Virus record (IMG/VR): IMGVR_UViG_3300032011_000089
Location: 1-28,069 of that record
Direction: 5' to 3' (one strand)
Origin: a virus
DNA length: 28,069 nucleotides
This document shows positions 7,971-17,600 of this stretch, one piece after another. The translations under genes and the position numbers were made by a program. The first letter of the stretch is position 1; the number at the start of each line of letters is the position of its first letter. The notes under the pieces were generated by a model. The model was given only the letters and a program-made list of their open reading frames with translations, made no database searches and was not told where the DNA came from.

Positions 7971-8775
7971 GACCGCACGAAGAGCATTGAAACTCTTGTG
8001 ACATGTCAATATTTGGTGCTAGTAGTGGATAGATTTTCCTTAACAGACGAGAATCTCTGGCTGGCATCATCTCAACAAAAGATTCTACATCTTGTCTGGA
8101 TGTCGAACCATTAACAGAGACAATGATCGTCTTCAAGAGATCTGTCAAGTTTGTATCTGGAAGTTTGTGTTTCTTTTTGTTTGCTTTGTTCTGCTCTATA
8201 AGCTTTTCATCTTTACCGGTGAGCAGTCTGACTTTCACTGTTGCTTCTGAACGTGCCAGCTTTATAGAGTACGTTCCATCATTATTATATGATACCCCCT
8301 CTAAGCCGCTCAGAGCCTCTCCCTTCAACAAAGGCTTTGGGCCGCATGTTGACAGGTCGAAAGTGTGCTCCTGCATTTTAAGGCAAGCTGGGCACGTCAC
8401 AGAGGTATCATAGTCCTCACCGTAACCAGTTATTCTTGCTGCAACGAATAGAGCGTTCTTATCGCCAACCAAAAGGTCGTTTACATTTACTGTTTTATCT
8501 AAGATAATATTCTGAAGCATTCTATCAAGGGCGATGCCTTTTCTAAGAAGACTTTCTGATGTTAATATATCTTCTTCCTTTGCTGTCATGTATTTTATTT
8601 CTACTGTTTCTTTTCCGCGCAAAGGATGTCCCTCTGGGTAGAACTCACCTCTTGATGGCAGGTCTACTATTTCAGTGGGAACGGAAAAGCTTAATTTGTC
8701 TTGTGTCTCAACAAGCGAAGGGGCATCCGCAGCATCGCTGGGAGCCCCCACTCTGTCTTCATTATTTCTCGCCAT
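7915..8775 (-). CDS. gp26-type baseplate hub/assembly protein with zinc-type cysteines
   Basis: This 286-residue protein matches what I know of the T4_baseplate (gp26) family. It has an N-terminal VDLPSRGEFYPEGHPLRG followed by EIKYMTAKEEDILTSESLLR (residues ~37-77) and a C-terminal ANFFWPEL. Two cysteine pairs, C128/C131 (TCPAC) and C264/C267 (CSSCG), probably bind one zinc ion. In T4, gp26 is needed for hub assembly with gp51 and the tape measure. The gene sits between the tube and tape measure genes, where other tailed phages encode tape-measure chaperones. AGAGG lies 5 bases before the ATG. The last codons contain a T7 run at 7935-7929 and overlap the small downstream frame. Confidence 0.75.
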   Translation of the reverse strand: MARNNEDRVGAPSDAADAPSLVETQDKLSFSVPTEIVDLPSRGEFYPEGHPLRGKETVEIKYMTAKEEDILTSESLLRKGIALDRMLQNIILDKTVNVNDLLVGDKNALFVAARITGYGEDYDTSVTCPACLKMQEHTFDLSTCGPKPLLKGEALSGLEGVSYNNDGTYSIKLARSEATVKVRLLTGKDEKLIEQNKANKKKHKLPDTNLTDLLKTIIVSVNGSTSRQDVESFVEMMPARDSRLLRKIYPLLAPNIDMSQEFQCSSCGHEQALEVPVTANFFWPEL

Positions 8776-8794
8776 TTAAACCTCTTAATAAATA

Positions 8795-9400
8795 TTAAGG
8801 CTTGAAGAATGCGTTTACACCGTCATAGTTGGTAACGCTATTTGCGTCGCCTCTGTTTGATGGCGTGTTTTCGCTTACAGCCGCATCACCTGCTGCTGCA
8901 GTCTTCAAGGTTGCATAATCATATCTTAACGTAAGTTCGAGATTTGTTAAGTCATCAGACTCATAATCTAGCGTTCCCCAGTTAATATCTTTAATGAATG
9001 CATTTCTCAAAGTCCATTCTTCTGTTGGCTGACCGTCAGCATCGATTTGAGTAATCTTTATTTCGCCCATAGCAGCAACTGACTTTTCCTTCGAAACACT
9101 TGTGGTGTCTCCTTGAGTTGGAACGTCGTAACCGTGGTTGCGAAGCATATTAGCCAAAAGGCCTGCTGCGTTTGGAGAAACTGGGTCAACTAACGTAACT
9201 GAGAGCGGTTCCCATGTAACTCTTCCTGGGTAATAGAACGTATGGTTGAGGTATTGGTGTTGTGCCTCTCCCACTGTTGCTCTTGGCTTATCTGTTTTCT
9301 TGATAAGCCATTCGGTGTTTTTTCCGTCCATGCCACCGATAGACATGAGAAACCTATAATTTCTCTTAGGTGCGTTATCTTTACTTGCCCAAAATGTCAT
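8795..9400 (-). CDS. 19: Tail tube protein (gp19-like)
   Basis: This 201-residue protein directly follows the sheath gene, as 19 follows 18 in T4, and is close to the usual length (T4 gp19, 163 residues). The N-terminus MTFWASKDNAPKRNYRFLMS, then YYPGRVTWEPLSVTLVDP and the C-terminal IKDINWGTLDYESDDL with LELTLRYDYATL give the beta-barrel strand pattern of contractile-tail tubes, where hexameric rings stack into the inner conduit. A polar tail of ~30 residues rich in A, S and N follows. The gene starts after TAGGAG at 9 bases. GATAAATA lies on the coding strand about 22 bases upstream. Confidence 0.88.
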   Translation of the reverse strand: MTFWASKDNAPKRNYRFLMSIGGMDGKNTEWLIKKTDKPRATVGEAQHQYLNHTFYYPGRVTWEPLSVTLVDPVSPNAAGLLANMLRNHGYDVPTQGDTTSVSKEKSVAAMGEIKITQIDADGQPTEEWTLRNAFIKDINWGTLDYESDDLTNLELTLRYDYATLKTAAAGDAAVSENTPSNRGDANSVTNYDGVNAFFKP

Positions 9401-9422
9401 TTTGTAGTTCTCCTATAAAGTG

Positions 9423-9430
9423 TATTTATC
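9423..9430 (-). promoter_or_regulatory. Possible T4-type late promoter GATAAATA before the tube gene
   Basis: The minus strand reads AGAGATAAATACAC, one base from the T4 late consensus TATAAATA, about 22 bases upstream of the tube start. It sits in the 52-base sheath-tube gap. Tube protein is needed in high copy number, so its own late promoter would make sense. The match is short and AT-rich, so chance occurrence is possible. Confidence 0.35.
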
Positions 9431-9452
9431 TCTAACTAGGTCACTTCCTCGA

Positions 9453-12326
9453 TTAATCATCGAAGGAAGCGCCACTTCTTTGAATAACAAAGTCAATAGC
9501 AATGAACTCGACGGCTCTAGTAGGCTTCAACATAACCTTTGCATAAAGGATGTTTCTGTCTACCAAGTCTGGAGTTGTTGTTGTTTCATCCAAGACGACT
9601 CGGAAGTCTTCTAGGCCAAAACGCTGTTTGATATCGTCCAAGAAAGGTACTGCTTGGTTCGTAAAACGTTCCCAAGTAACTTTCGTGTTTGGATCAAACA
9701 GAAGTCTCGCTGCAATGTTGGAGATGCCCTTCTTAACGTGAATCATCAACCTACGAACATTAATTCTGTCGAGAGCGGATGGGGTCACTTGTAAGGTCTT
9801 CTGACCAAACATGACAATCCCTTCTGCTGGAAACTTTGCAATGGGGTTAACATTTCTTTCGTACAACTTATCTCTGTTGCGCTTTGTCAATGTTTCCCTA
9901 ACGCCAGTAATGCTAATGCCTGCAGCGCCTTGATCTAAGCCACCTCTGGTAAAACCAGCAGGAGCAAACCAAGGAGCGTCGTTAGCGTCAACCGAGGAGA
10001 AGGTTCCAATAGCTGCGACTGATGGGGGTACCCAAATGCCGCCGCCTTCGTTTGTTTGAACCCAAGGATAGAAAGTACAAGCATAGCTTGAGTTAATTCC
10101 TCGTGTCTTCAAGGCGCTCAAAGTAGTTGAAACACTTCCTAAGCGGTTTGCTTCTGTTGCGGAGCTTTCGTGTGCGGCGATATAACCGTTTTCTAAGTCA
10201 ACAACAGCTAGAGCATCAGCTCTCTCTTCGCAGACCTGAATGATTCTATCGGTAACAGTAGTATTTGTGATACCAGGAGCTGAAAGAGCATTCATCTCAA
10301 CAACTTCTGGATCTTGCACTGTGTCGATAGCGCGGGTCATCGTGTGTTTTGCATAATTTGTTTTTTCTGTTCCCGAACCCAACGTGGTGTTGGAGAATGG
10401 GTCTTTTTTCTTAACGTTGACGCCATCAAAGCCACCTGCCAATGGCAAGGTGAATGAGTCAAAGCCTGCATCAAGAACGTGGTTATAAGCTGCAGAGCCA
10501 GTCACGCCAGGGCCTGCCGCCGTAAGGGACGATCCCGCTTTACGGCTACCTGCTTGATAGAGAGCGTCTGCTTCTACACCCGAAGAACTAGATACATACT
10601 TTACATCATCCAAGGAAAACTTAACAGAGTATTGAGTCTTGTTGGCCACTGGGTTGTGCGTATCATAAGAGGTTGGCAACATCTTCAAGATGTCAAGGTT
10701 ACTCTTGTCAAAATCATTAGTGCTCTTCATCGTAGAGTCAAAGCCAAAATATGCTGCCTTTGCATTTCCCGCTGAAAGTCCGTCCGAGGAGCTAACTCTG
10801 AGTGCCATAGAAGGAGCAGCAAGTTGAAGGGATGCCCAGGATACTTTCGCGCCTGCGTTTGTAGCATAGTTGGTTGACAACGTAATGTTAACGCCTGCGG
10901 AACCTGTGTTTCCTGTACCAAAGTGAGAGCCTGTTATGTAGTCTGTTGGCACAACGCCATCAAAAAGTGAGCCTGTGATGCCCAAGTTTGTGATGCGAGA
11001 GCCAGATATGTGGGAGTGTCCCAAAAAGCCGAAAGGAAGAAGCTTCTCATCAGCCGCCGCTTTTTCGACTGCATCTGAAACTTTAACGCGAATATATTGT
11101 GAAACGTTTGTGTGATTGCCGTATTCCTTGAAGCGGCGTTCGGTAGCATCCCACTCCTTGTATACGTCTCCGATCTTCCTGGAGATAAAATTGTCAGAAT
11201 TGGGGTCCAAGTTACAGTTAGTGTAACTTTCTAAGATTGTTGGGTTGCCGTCGTAGTCTTCCATGCTTCTAACCAAGACGCTAAAAGTGCCGTACTTGTT
11301 GAACCTGTTCGTTGAAGGTTTAATATCCGAAATAGAAATTTTAACTTTTCTTTGGATCTCTTCACCGCCATCTAGGGCATGAAATTTAAATAAGGTGTTC
11401 ATATTAGCAGGATCGAAGCTGCCAGTGCTTACTGACATATCCTGTGAGATGATCCATCCTGTCTGAGCAGTTTTATATCCTGTTCTGTGCCCATGCCCAT
11501 TTTCAATCGTCGTGATGAAGGCATAAGAAGACGCAGGGTTTCCGGCTGCTGCGAATGCATCCTCTACTGCTCTATCGAATGTTTGTCCCAACCAATATTT
11601 CTTTCTGTCGGCAACTGCAAGAGCGTCCGAGTCAAGAGAAGTTGGGTTTGTGTTGAAGACGTTTCTAATATATTTTTCGTCTCCAGCTCCCTGAAAATTG
11701 AATGAGGCAGTGATAACGCTGTTGGTGCCGTCTTCGACAACAACCTTGAATTCGTCTCTGTTGGTTGACTTCGCCAAGTGAAGAATGCCTTTGTCTGCTG
11801 GGATGGCTGTCCCCAAGGCGTCAGTGCCTTGAAGTCGAACACTACCTTGGTTGGTATACCAAACTGCAGCCAAAGTTCCCGTCATGTTAAGCGAAGCACT
11901 AGGGATAATAAAAAGTCCCATTGCGCCACCGTGATTAGCCTTAGTAGCGTTTGGTGTGTTGGTGGTATCCCAACCTGCGGCACCCGCTGTGGTTGCCTGT
12001 GGGTGCTGAACACCCAAAAGTCTTACGATGCTCAAGCCAGCAGAGTTTGCCAACCAAGCCTTCGCAGCTAAAGTACTATACATTGGAGAGGTCTTGTTGC
12101 CGTTTCTCCATACATCGTCACTGTTACCGCCAGTGATAACGTCACCGAATAACATTGAATATTCTAATTGAGAGTTGACCTTTACTGGTCGCATGCCAGG
12201 GCCTCGGTCTGTTCTTCCGATAAGAACAGGGCCAACTGGGGCTGCCTCTCTAGGGAGACGAGAGTTATCTATCTCATCTAAAAATACGCCTGGTGATACA
12301 AATCTAAACTTTCGAACGTTTGCCAT
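9453..12326 (-). CDS. 18: Contractile tail sheath protein (gp18-like)
   Basis: This 957-residue protein forms the contractile outer tail. The N-terminus has FRFVSPGVFLDEIDNSRLP, then GPVLIGRTDRGPGMRPVKVN, the hallmark of T4-type sheaths. The C-terminal ~170 residues hold EGIVMFGQKTLQVTPSALDR, VRRLMIHVKKGISNIAARLL and AKVMLKPTRAVEFIAIDFVI, the conserved domain that interlocks sheath subunits. It is about 300 residues longer than T4 gp18 (659). The excess is in the variable middle (about residues 150-640), rich in T, S, G and N, likely extra domains exposed on the outside. Strong ribosome sites (AAGGAG and GAGGAG) precede the ATG. The tube gene follows after 52 bases. Confidence 0.93.
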   Translation of the reverse strand: MANVRKFRFVSPGVFLDEIDNSRLPREAAPVGPVLIGRTDRGPGMRPVKVNSQLEYSMLFGDVITGGNSDDVWRNGNKTSPMYSTLAAKAWLANSAGLSIVRLLGVQHPQATTAGAAGWDTTNTPNATKANHGGAMGLFIIPSASLNMTGTLAAVWYTNQGSVRLQGTDALGTAIPADKGILHLAKSTNRDEFKVVVEDGTNSVITASFNFQGAGDEKYIRNVFNTNPTSLDSDALAVADRKKYWLGQTFDRAVEDAFAAAGNPASSYAFITTIENGHGHRTGYKTAQTGWIISQDMSVSTGSFDPANMNTLFKFHALDGGEEIQRKVKISISDIKPSTNRFNKYGTFSVLVRSMEDYDGNPTILESYTNCNLDPNSDNFISRKIGDVYKEWDATERRFKEYGNHTNVSQYIRVKVSDAVEKAAADEKLLPFGFLGHSHISGSRITNLGITGSLFDGVVPTDYITGSHFGTGNTGSAGVNITLSTNYATNAGAKVSWASLQLAAPSMALRVSSSDGLSAGNAKAAYFGFDSTMKSTNDFDKSNLDILKMLPTSYDTHNPVANKTQYSVKFSLDDVKYVSSSSGVEADALYQAGSRKAGSSLTAAGPGVTGSAAYNHVLDAGFDSFTLPLAGGFDGVNVKKKDPFSNTTLGSGTEKTNYAKHTMTRAIDTVQDPEVVEMNALSAPGITNTTVTDRIIQVCEERADALAVVDLENGYIAAHESSATEANRLGSVSTTLSALKTRGINSSYACTFYPWVQTNEGGGIWVPPSVAAIGTFSSVDANDAPWFAPAGFTRGGLDQGAAGISITGVRETLTKRNRDKLYERNVNPIAKFPAEGIVMFGQKTLQVTPSALDRINVRRLMIHVKKGISNIAARLLFDPNTKVTWERFTNQAVPFLDDIKQRFGLEDFRVVLDETTTTPDLVDRNILYAKVMLKPTRAVEFIAIDFVIQRSGASFDD

Positions 12327-12389
12327 TATAAAGTCTCCTCAAGGAATCTCCTTTATTGTCACAAAAAAATAAAGGGCTTTTACATGTAA

Positions 12390-12397
12390 TAAGTAGT
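12390..12397 (-). promoter_or_regulatory. Candidate late-promoter element ACTACTTA before the sheath
   Basis: The minus strand reads TAGACTACTTATTACATG, one base different from the ACTATTTA octamers at 7711, 22843 and 25730. It lies in the 107-base gap between the gp15-like and sheath genes, 63 bases from the ATG. No convincing terminator was seen in this gap. Confidence 0.3.
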
Positions 12398-12433
12398 CTA
12401 AGATATTCCCAAATGCTCGCTGCAGCGCAAAAA

Positions 12434-13255
12434 TCAAAGTTTTTTGTCAATATCTTCTTCTAAAATTGCTCTTTCTCTACCAATTTTAATTTCCACAGCG
12501 TTTTGATACTTTGCTATTTTTGGGCGATTATCAGAATCAACTTCTGTGAACGTGTAGCCAATAACTTGGAAATCTATGTTAGTGACATAGACCCTTTCGC
12601 CCTCGCCAATGTTTGAAATATTATTCTCATATGAAAAGTTCTGATCATAAAACGCTTCATATGCATGGCCGTCATGCTCAACATAAAAGCTGTTTAAATT
12701 TCCGGGTCGAACCAAGAAAGGTTGAGACATTTTATTCATGTGTTGTTGGTATTCTGTCCTAAGAGTTACCTTGTAGTTCACAAGCATATAGACGGGAGCA
12801 GGTATTGCGAGAGTCTCGTAGACAACCCTGTCATTCTTTCCCCTCATATTAACTTGGTTTGTTTTTGATAGTGCCTTAGCAGAAGCAAACTCACTCGTCT
12901 TGTCTTGTTTGATTCTTTTGTGAATATTGTACGCGCCACCCTGAACCTTGTCGTAAGGCATAATAAGAGACTGAAGTCTGCCTCTTCTTTGAAGATCTTT
13001 TTGGATAGATGTCCTCTCAACTGTTATGAGTGGATAAATGAGTGCTCCCTCGCTATCTCTCAGATCTTTATTGTTCTTTACTTGATATGCCCTCTCTGCA
13101 GTTACCCACAGAACTGGAACTTTCTTAAAGCCCTTGTTTGTGTCTACATGTATATCCATAGATTTATCAACCCACTGATAGAAGGCATAGTCTATTGTTT
13201 CTAGAGTCGATGGCTCTATTAATGGAATATCTTCAATGTCTTTTTCTTTTGCCAT
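12434..13255 (-). CDS. Tail completion/sheath stabiliser protein (gp15-like)
   Basis: This 273-residue protein sits immediately upstream of the sheath. T4 gp15 forms the ring that caps the finished tube and sheath and joins the tail to the neck. Visible similarities are KVPVLWVTAERAYQVKNN near the N-terminus (gp15 has a comparable 'V-P-I-x-Y-A-S-K-E'), then PAPVYMLVNYKVTLRTEYQQ with MSQPFL, and VYVTNIDFQVIGYTFTEVD near the C-terminus. These are the strand-helix-strand elements of the tail-terminator fold. It is close to T4 gp15 in size (272 residues). It starts 3 bases after the stop of the fibre-like gene, with only GGCGGG as a possible ribosome site, so coupling to the upstream gene is likely. 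Confidence 0.68.
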   Translation of the reverse strand: MAKEKDIEDIPLIEPSTLETIDYAFYQWVDKSMDIHVDTNKGFKKVPVLWVTAERAYQVKNNKDLRDSEGALIYPLITVERTSIQKDLQRRGRLQSLIMPYDKVQGGAYNIHKRIKQDKTSEFASAKALSKTNQVNMRGKNDRVVYETLAIPAPVYMLVNYKVTLRTEYQQHMNKMSQPFLVRPGNLNSFYVEHDGHAYEAFYDQNFSYENNISNIGEGERVYVTNIDFQVIGYTFTEVDSDNRPKIAKYQNAVEIKIGRERAILEEDIDKKL

Positions 13256-13258
13256 ATT

Positions 13259-14692
13259 TTATAACCCGCCAAATACCGATGGGAACCAAACCCCGTTTTC
13301 GTTGAAGTAGTGTTTGTTTGCTCTAACAAACGGGCCAATACTTCCTGAACTGCCCGTATTACTAATATAAATAGCTCTGCCAGAGTAAGAAGCCGAGTTT
13401 GCGTTGAAGTTAGTCAATATAGCGCGGTCTTCTTGGTTGTTTCCGTTTAGGTGCAGAATGTCATGAAGATCCGGCTTGGATACACTGGCAGTATTCGCAA
13501 CCGATGTATTAAGGCTGCTAAAGGAGGAAGGAAACCAGACTCCATTTTCGTTGAAATAAAATTTTCTCGGTATCGTAAACGGACCCACTGGACTCGATGC
13601 TGTATTAGCAAGGTAAATTATCTTACTAGAATAAGAGCTCGCGCTGACATTATAAAGAGTCAACAATGCGCGGTGGTTGCCGCCTGCTCCGTCGTCACTA
13701 AGAACAAGAATGCCGTTCCCCGTAGTGATAACTGTACTTGTTCCTCCGCCAGAACCCAGTGCTGACCAAGAGCCGTTCTGATAAAACTGAAAAACATTAT
13801 CTGTAGTGTTGTATATCATTGTCCCGTTAGCGTTACTGATACTGTTTCGCTGCGTTGTTGTCATTCTGGGAATAACAACTCCTCCGGTTGTTGAGCTGAT
13901 ATTAAGCGTACTTCCGTCAAAAGTTAAATTGGCCTCGCCCTGCAGCGTCGATGAATTAACTCCTGTGAGAATTCTATTATCAGCACCATTGTTGAAAGTC
14001 AGGCTGCCGCCGCCTGAGCCTGTTGTTTCCGCCACCATCTTGCCGACATATAGGAAGCCCCTAGCGTGTGTTGGTATACGACTTGCTTGATAGTCCTGAA
14101 GGAATACGATACCACTGTAATAATCTATTTGCCAGTCTGTTTCATCAAGAGAAGTAATTTCATTCGTGGCGTCAGTTGGATCTCCCTTGTACAGTTTAAG
14201 ATAATAAGGGTTTGCACCTTCGTTTGAAAAGCTGGGTGGTATTAGTTGCACCTTTCCCAAAGTCTCATAAACTGTTTTATCATCATCGAAATATCCGTTT
14301 CCGGCCTTGGAGTTGCTCGAAAGAGATTCATAGTTCCCGGTCATCACAAGTTTGTATCCATGTGTACCTGCAGAAGTTGCCTCGTCGCCACCACCGAAGC
14401 CGACATTACCAAACGAGCCTGTGTTCGCATCGTATGATGTTCCGGAAATTGCCTCCACTTTGAAGTTGACATATTCAACAGTTGCGCTTGCCCCTGCTGA
14501 TGCACTTTGCAAGGCATATAAGGTGAGAGAAGGGTTCTCCGGTATAGTTTCGCCAAAGATAGTTTGAGAAGAAACTTGAATATTGCTAGGTATAGATTCT
14601 TGTGCGTCTGACTTTAGGTTTGAGGTGTGAGCTCTTCCTAGTAATTTCTTTTGTGAGAACAGAGTTGCAGTTAAATTAGTTTTTCCGGCCAT
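13259..14692 (-). CDS. Fibre-like neck/collar-region protein with duplicated ENGxWFPS C-terminal domain
   Basis: This 477-residue protein has an N-terminal domain of ~220 residues beginning MAGKTNLTATLFSQKKLLGR that I do not recognise; it may be an attachment domain. After a GSGGG linker, a fibre-type segment holds VVIPRMTTTQRNSISNANGT and then IYNTTDNVFQFYQNGSW, a common tail-fibre motif. The C-terminal ~150 residues are two copies of a ~70-residue domain ending in YFNENGVWFPSSFSSL and YFNENGVWFPSVFGGL. A third copy ends the protein at 25832. In T4 the whisker gene wac neighbours 13, 14 and 15, so a gene between 14-like and 15-like may encode a collar appendage. This is inference; a tail or head fibre is equally possible. 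The start has no clear ribosome site and lies 7 bases after the giant gene's stop. Confidence 0.65.
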   Translation of the reverse strand: MAGKTNLTATLFSQKKLLGRAHTSNLKSDAQESIPSNIQVSSQTIFGETIPENPSLTLYALQSASAGASATVEYVNFKVEAISGTSYDANTGSFGNVGFGGGDEATSAGTHGYKLVMTGNYESLSSNSKAGNGYFDDDKTVYETLGKVQLIPPSFSNEGANPYYLKLYKGDPTDATNEITSLDETDWQIDYYSGIVFLQDYQASRIPTHARGFLYVGKMVAETTGSGGGSLTFNNGADNRILTGVNSSTLQGEANLTFDGSTLNISSTTGGVVIPRMTTTQRNSISNANGTMIYNTTDNVFQFYQNGSWSALGSGGGTSTVITTGNGILVLSDDGAGGNHRALLTLYNVSASSYSSKIIYLANTASSPVGPFTIPRKFYFNENGVWFPSSFSSLNTSVANTASVSKPDLHDILHLNGNNQEDRAILTNFNANSASYSGRAIYISNTGSSGSIGPFVRANKHYFNENGVWFPSVFGGL

Positions 14693-14699
14693 GTCTTAA

Positions 14700-17600
14700 T
14701 TATGATCCATATGTAAAAGATATTCTAGATAAATAGCCTGTCCAGTCTTTGTGGGCAGTTATTCTTACTAATAAATAGTCTGCATTTCCTCCTGAAGTGC
14801 CTTCTAGAGTTGCTGTACGAAAGTTTATTCCGTATGAAGTGCCGCTACCGTCCACTGTCTGGTCCACATCGGCACCGCCGCCATTGTACCCACCGGAGCC
14901 ATCTGTGGCAATATTTTCCGACAAAGATGCTGGCCTTGCCATGTCTAGCCAGCCTGAATCTCCTGGTATTTTCACTTCCAGGTGAAAGTTCTTGCTTGCA
15001 CCAAGAGAGCCTGTGTTGAATGCCCCACCTTTCGATATGAGGTTTGCATCTCCGCGCAAGGTTACAGTTGCCAAAGATACGTCGCCAACCTGGTTTGATC
15101 GAAAGTATCTGTAATATTCTCTTGTTGCAGCTGTTAGTGTTGAATAGTTCGGGTTTCCTGTGGGTGCCTGCAATGCTCCGCCATCATTAGCGCAGCGGAA
15201 GTCTCCAGACAAGCCACCAGTGAGAGGGGACATCAGTTTATCATTATATATTAACATCCCATTTGAATAAGTCGCATTGCCTCCGGCGTCATTAATGCTG
15301 ACCGTTGAGCTCCATGCGTTACCCGCATTAGTCACACTGTTTTGTGTCGCGTAACTACCAGACTGTAGCCTGTAGACCTCGCCATCAAAATGTTCAGTGG
15401 AGTTCAAGTCTGAACTTTGGCTTCCACTGAAAACTAAAAAGCTGTGCTTGCTTAATGTTGAAGTAGTGAGGTTTGACTTTAGGGGGTGCTTAACTCTGGA
15501 CGAGACAGATGCAGTATGAGCTGTTGTTGCATGTGCACCGACCAATGAAGCCGACGGGTCGAACGTTATTGTTCCGGTGATCTGAAGTACTTGGTCTTGT
15601 GAGTTCGCAGTTGTTGCTAAAGCTGGCAAGGCTTTTGTTGCACCAGAGGTTGTGCCTGTGGAAGCAAGCCCTGAGCCGAAAGTTCCGATATGTGAAACAG
15701 TTGTGTTTGTTGTGGTGGGAAACGAAATACCATCAGAAGATCTGTAATATACATTCTTATATACGTTCGAAGCTGCATAGGTAAACGAAGCAGAACAATC
15801 AACAAAGTACCTCACTCCAGACAAGGAATAGAATACGCTACCCGAAAAGTTTGTTAAATTTGTAGCAGCAGCAGATAAGGCGTTGCTATCAGGGTCATTA
15901 ACCCACTCTACATAATTTGTAATAGTCTGACTAATACCAGATCCAGTATGAACAACCCTTGCATAATTCCAGCCATTTCTCTGGTCTGCTGCTCCAACTT
16001 GATATTTTCCTGTTCTGTAGATTTTTGTATAATCTGGCAAACTATTGCCCGAATACAACCCTGGCTTATAAATACTCAGACTAACAAAACCTGAGCTGTT
16101 TGCATTTAATTCGCTGTCTGTTCCTGAGCCTGGGTTTCCTGACCCGACACTGGCACTGGCTAGGTCTATCGTATGAACAACCGCACCGTTCACTTCCAGT
16201 TTCAAACTTCCGGTTGCAGCATTCTTAAAAGAGTTCGCAACATAACTTGTTCCATTTGCAGATATATCTTCATTGAGTTCGCCGTCTATAACTGTGGTGC
16301 CATCAAAGACACCAGCAATGTCGCCACTATCAAGAAAGTTACCGTTAAGATCAACAGCAGAGTTTCCAGTGTTTGTTGATACATTTGTGTATCCAGTGAC
16401 GCCCTTTGAAGACCCAAAAGAAAGCTTAACGTCTGTGCCCGAATCATTGATGTCAATGTCGTCAAGGGCAGGGGCCTCAGTAGGGGCTGTTCCCGTACCT
16501 GCGCCGAAGGCTACAACAATGTCATCGACATAGCCGGTCCAAGATGTGTCTGCCTCTATTTTTAAAACAACATCGTCGCCATTCCCAACACCCTTTGTTC
16601 CGAAAGTTACATAGTTGGTAGCATCAACTGAGTTGTCAAAAGCAAGAACATATGCTCCCGAACCTGCCGAAGTCTGATCATAAGTAAAAGCGGCAGCAAC
16701 GTCCATGAAGCCAGTTGATCCTGGAATCTTAATGAATGCCCTAATTCTACCTGAGTTAAGTGCTGTTCCTGCTGGGACTATGGTCGTTCCACTGCCCTCG
16801 ATTGTCAAGGTGATGTCTCTCTTGGTTGCTCCAGTAGAGTTACGGAAGTACCTAAAGAATGTTCTAGTTCCTGACTCTCCGGAATAGTTTGGGTTTCCAG
16901 CTGGTGCCAGTCCGAATGGACCTCCTTCAGAGTTGTCTCGGAAATCCCCACTCTGAATTGTGTTCAGTGGAGAATATAGCCTTGCACTGTATAGTTGCAG
17001 GCCGTCGGAATGTGTACCTGATGCGGTCATGTGAGTTTGCGAGTTCCATGTGCCACTATCTACATCGGATTGAGAATCATAAGAACCAGAGAACAAGCGA
17101 TAAGTTTCTTCTTTAAACCGCTCTCTTAGTGCTGTTGAGTTTCCAGACGGGTTATAAATTAAGATACCAGTAGAGCTTGCAGAACCACCGTTGGACAAGT
17201 CCGATTTCAATGGGTGTGCAACATTCACAGAAGATTGAATGGAGCCACTCAATGATTGTGTGCTAGTTGTTGCACTTCCTGTTATCTTCAGTACCTTTGT
17301 CTCGTCTTCTCCCGCGCCAAAGTTTAGCTCAGGAAAAGCTTGTGCGGATATAGAACAGTTGGTGGTAGTAAAAGATATATTCTGTGATGTGTATACATTC
17401 CTATATGCATTGCTAACCTCGACAATATAGTTCGCTGATGCGCTTTTAAAATACTGTACCCCTGAGAGATATTTGCCGCCAAGTCCTGTCTCGTTTGCAA
17501 AACGAGCGTTGCTAGCTGCCAAAGCATTTGAGTTGTTGTCGTTAACCCACTGCACAAAGTTTGTTGTTTTGCTGCCCCATGAACCTGAGTGTTTTACCTG

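Noticed and set aside
7971-8009. TTG at 8009 as the start of the gp51-like frame
   Set aside because: It has no ribosome site, would overlap the gp26-like gene by 95 bases, and the added residues are just an out-of-frame reading of its zinc-motif region.
12418-12427. 10-bp palindrome CGCTGCAGCG after the gp15-like gene as a terminator
   Set aside because: It is a perfect palindrome with no loop and is not followed by a T-run on the minus strand, so it is not a convincing terminator.
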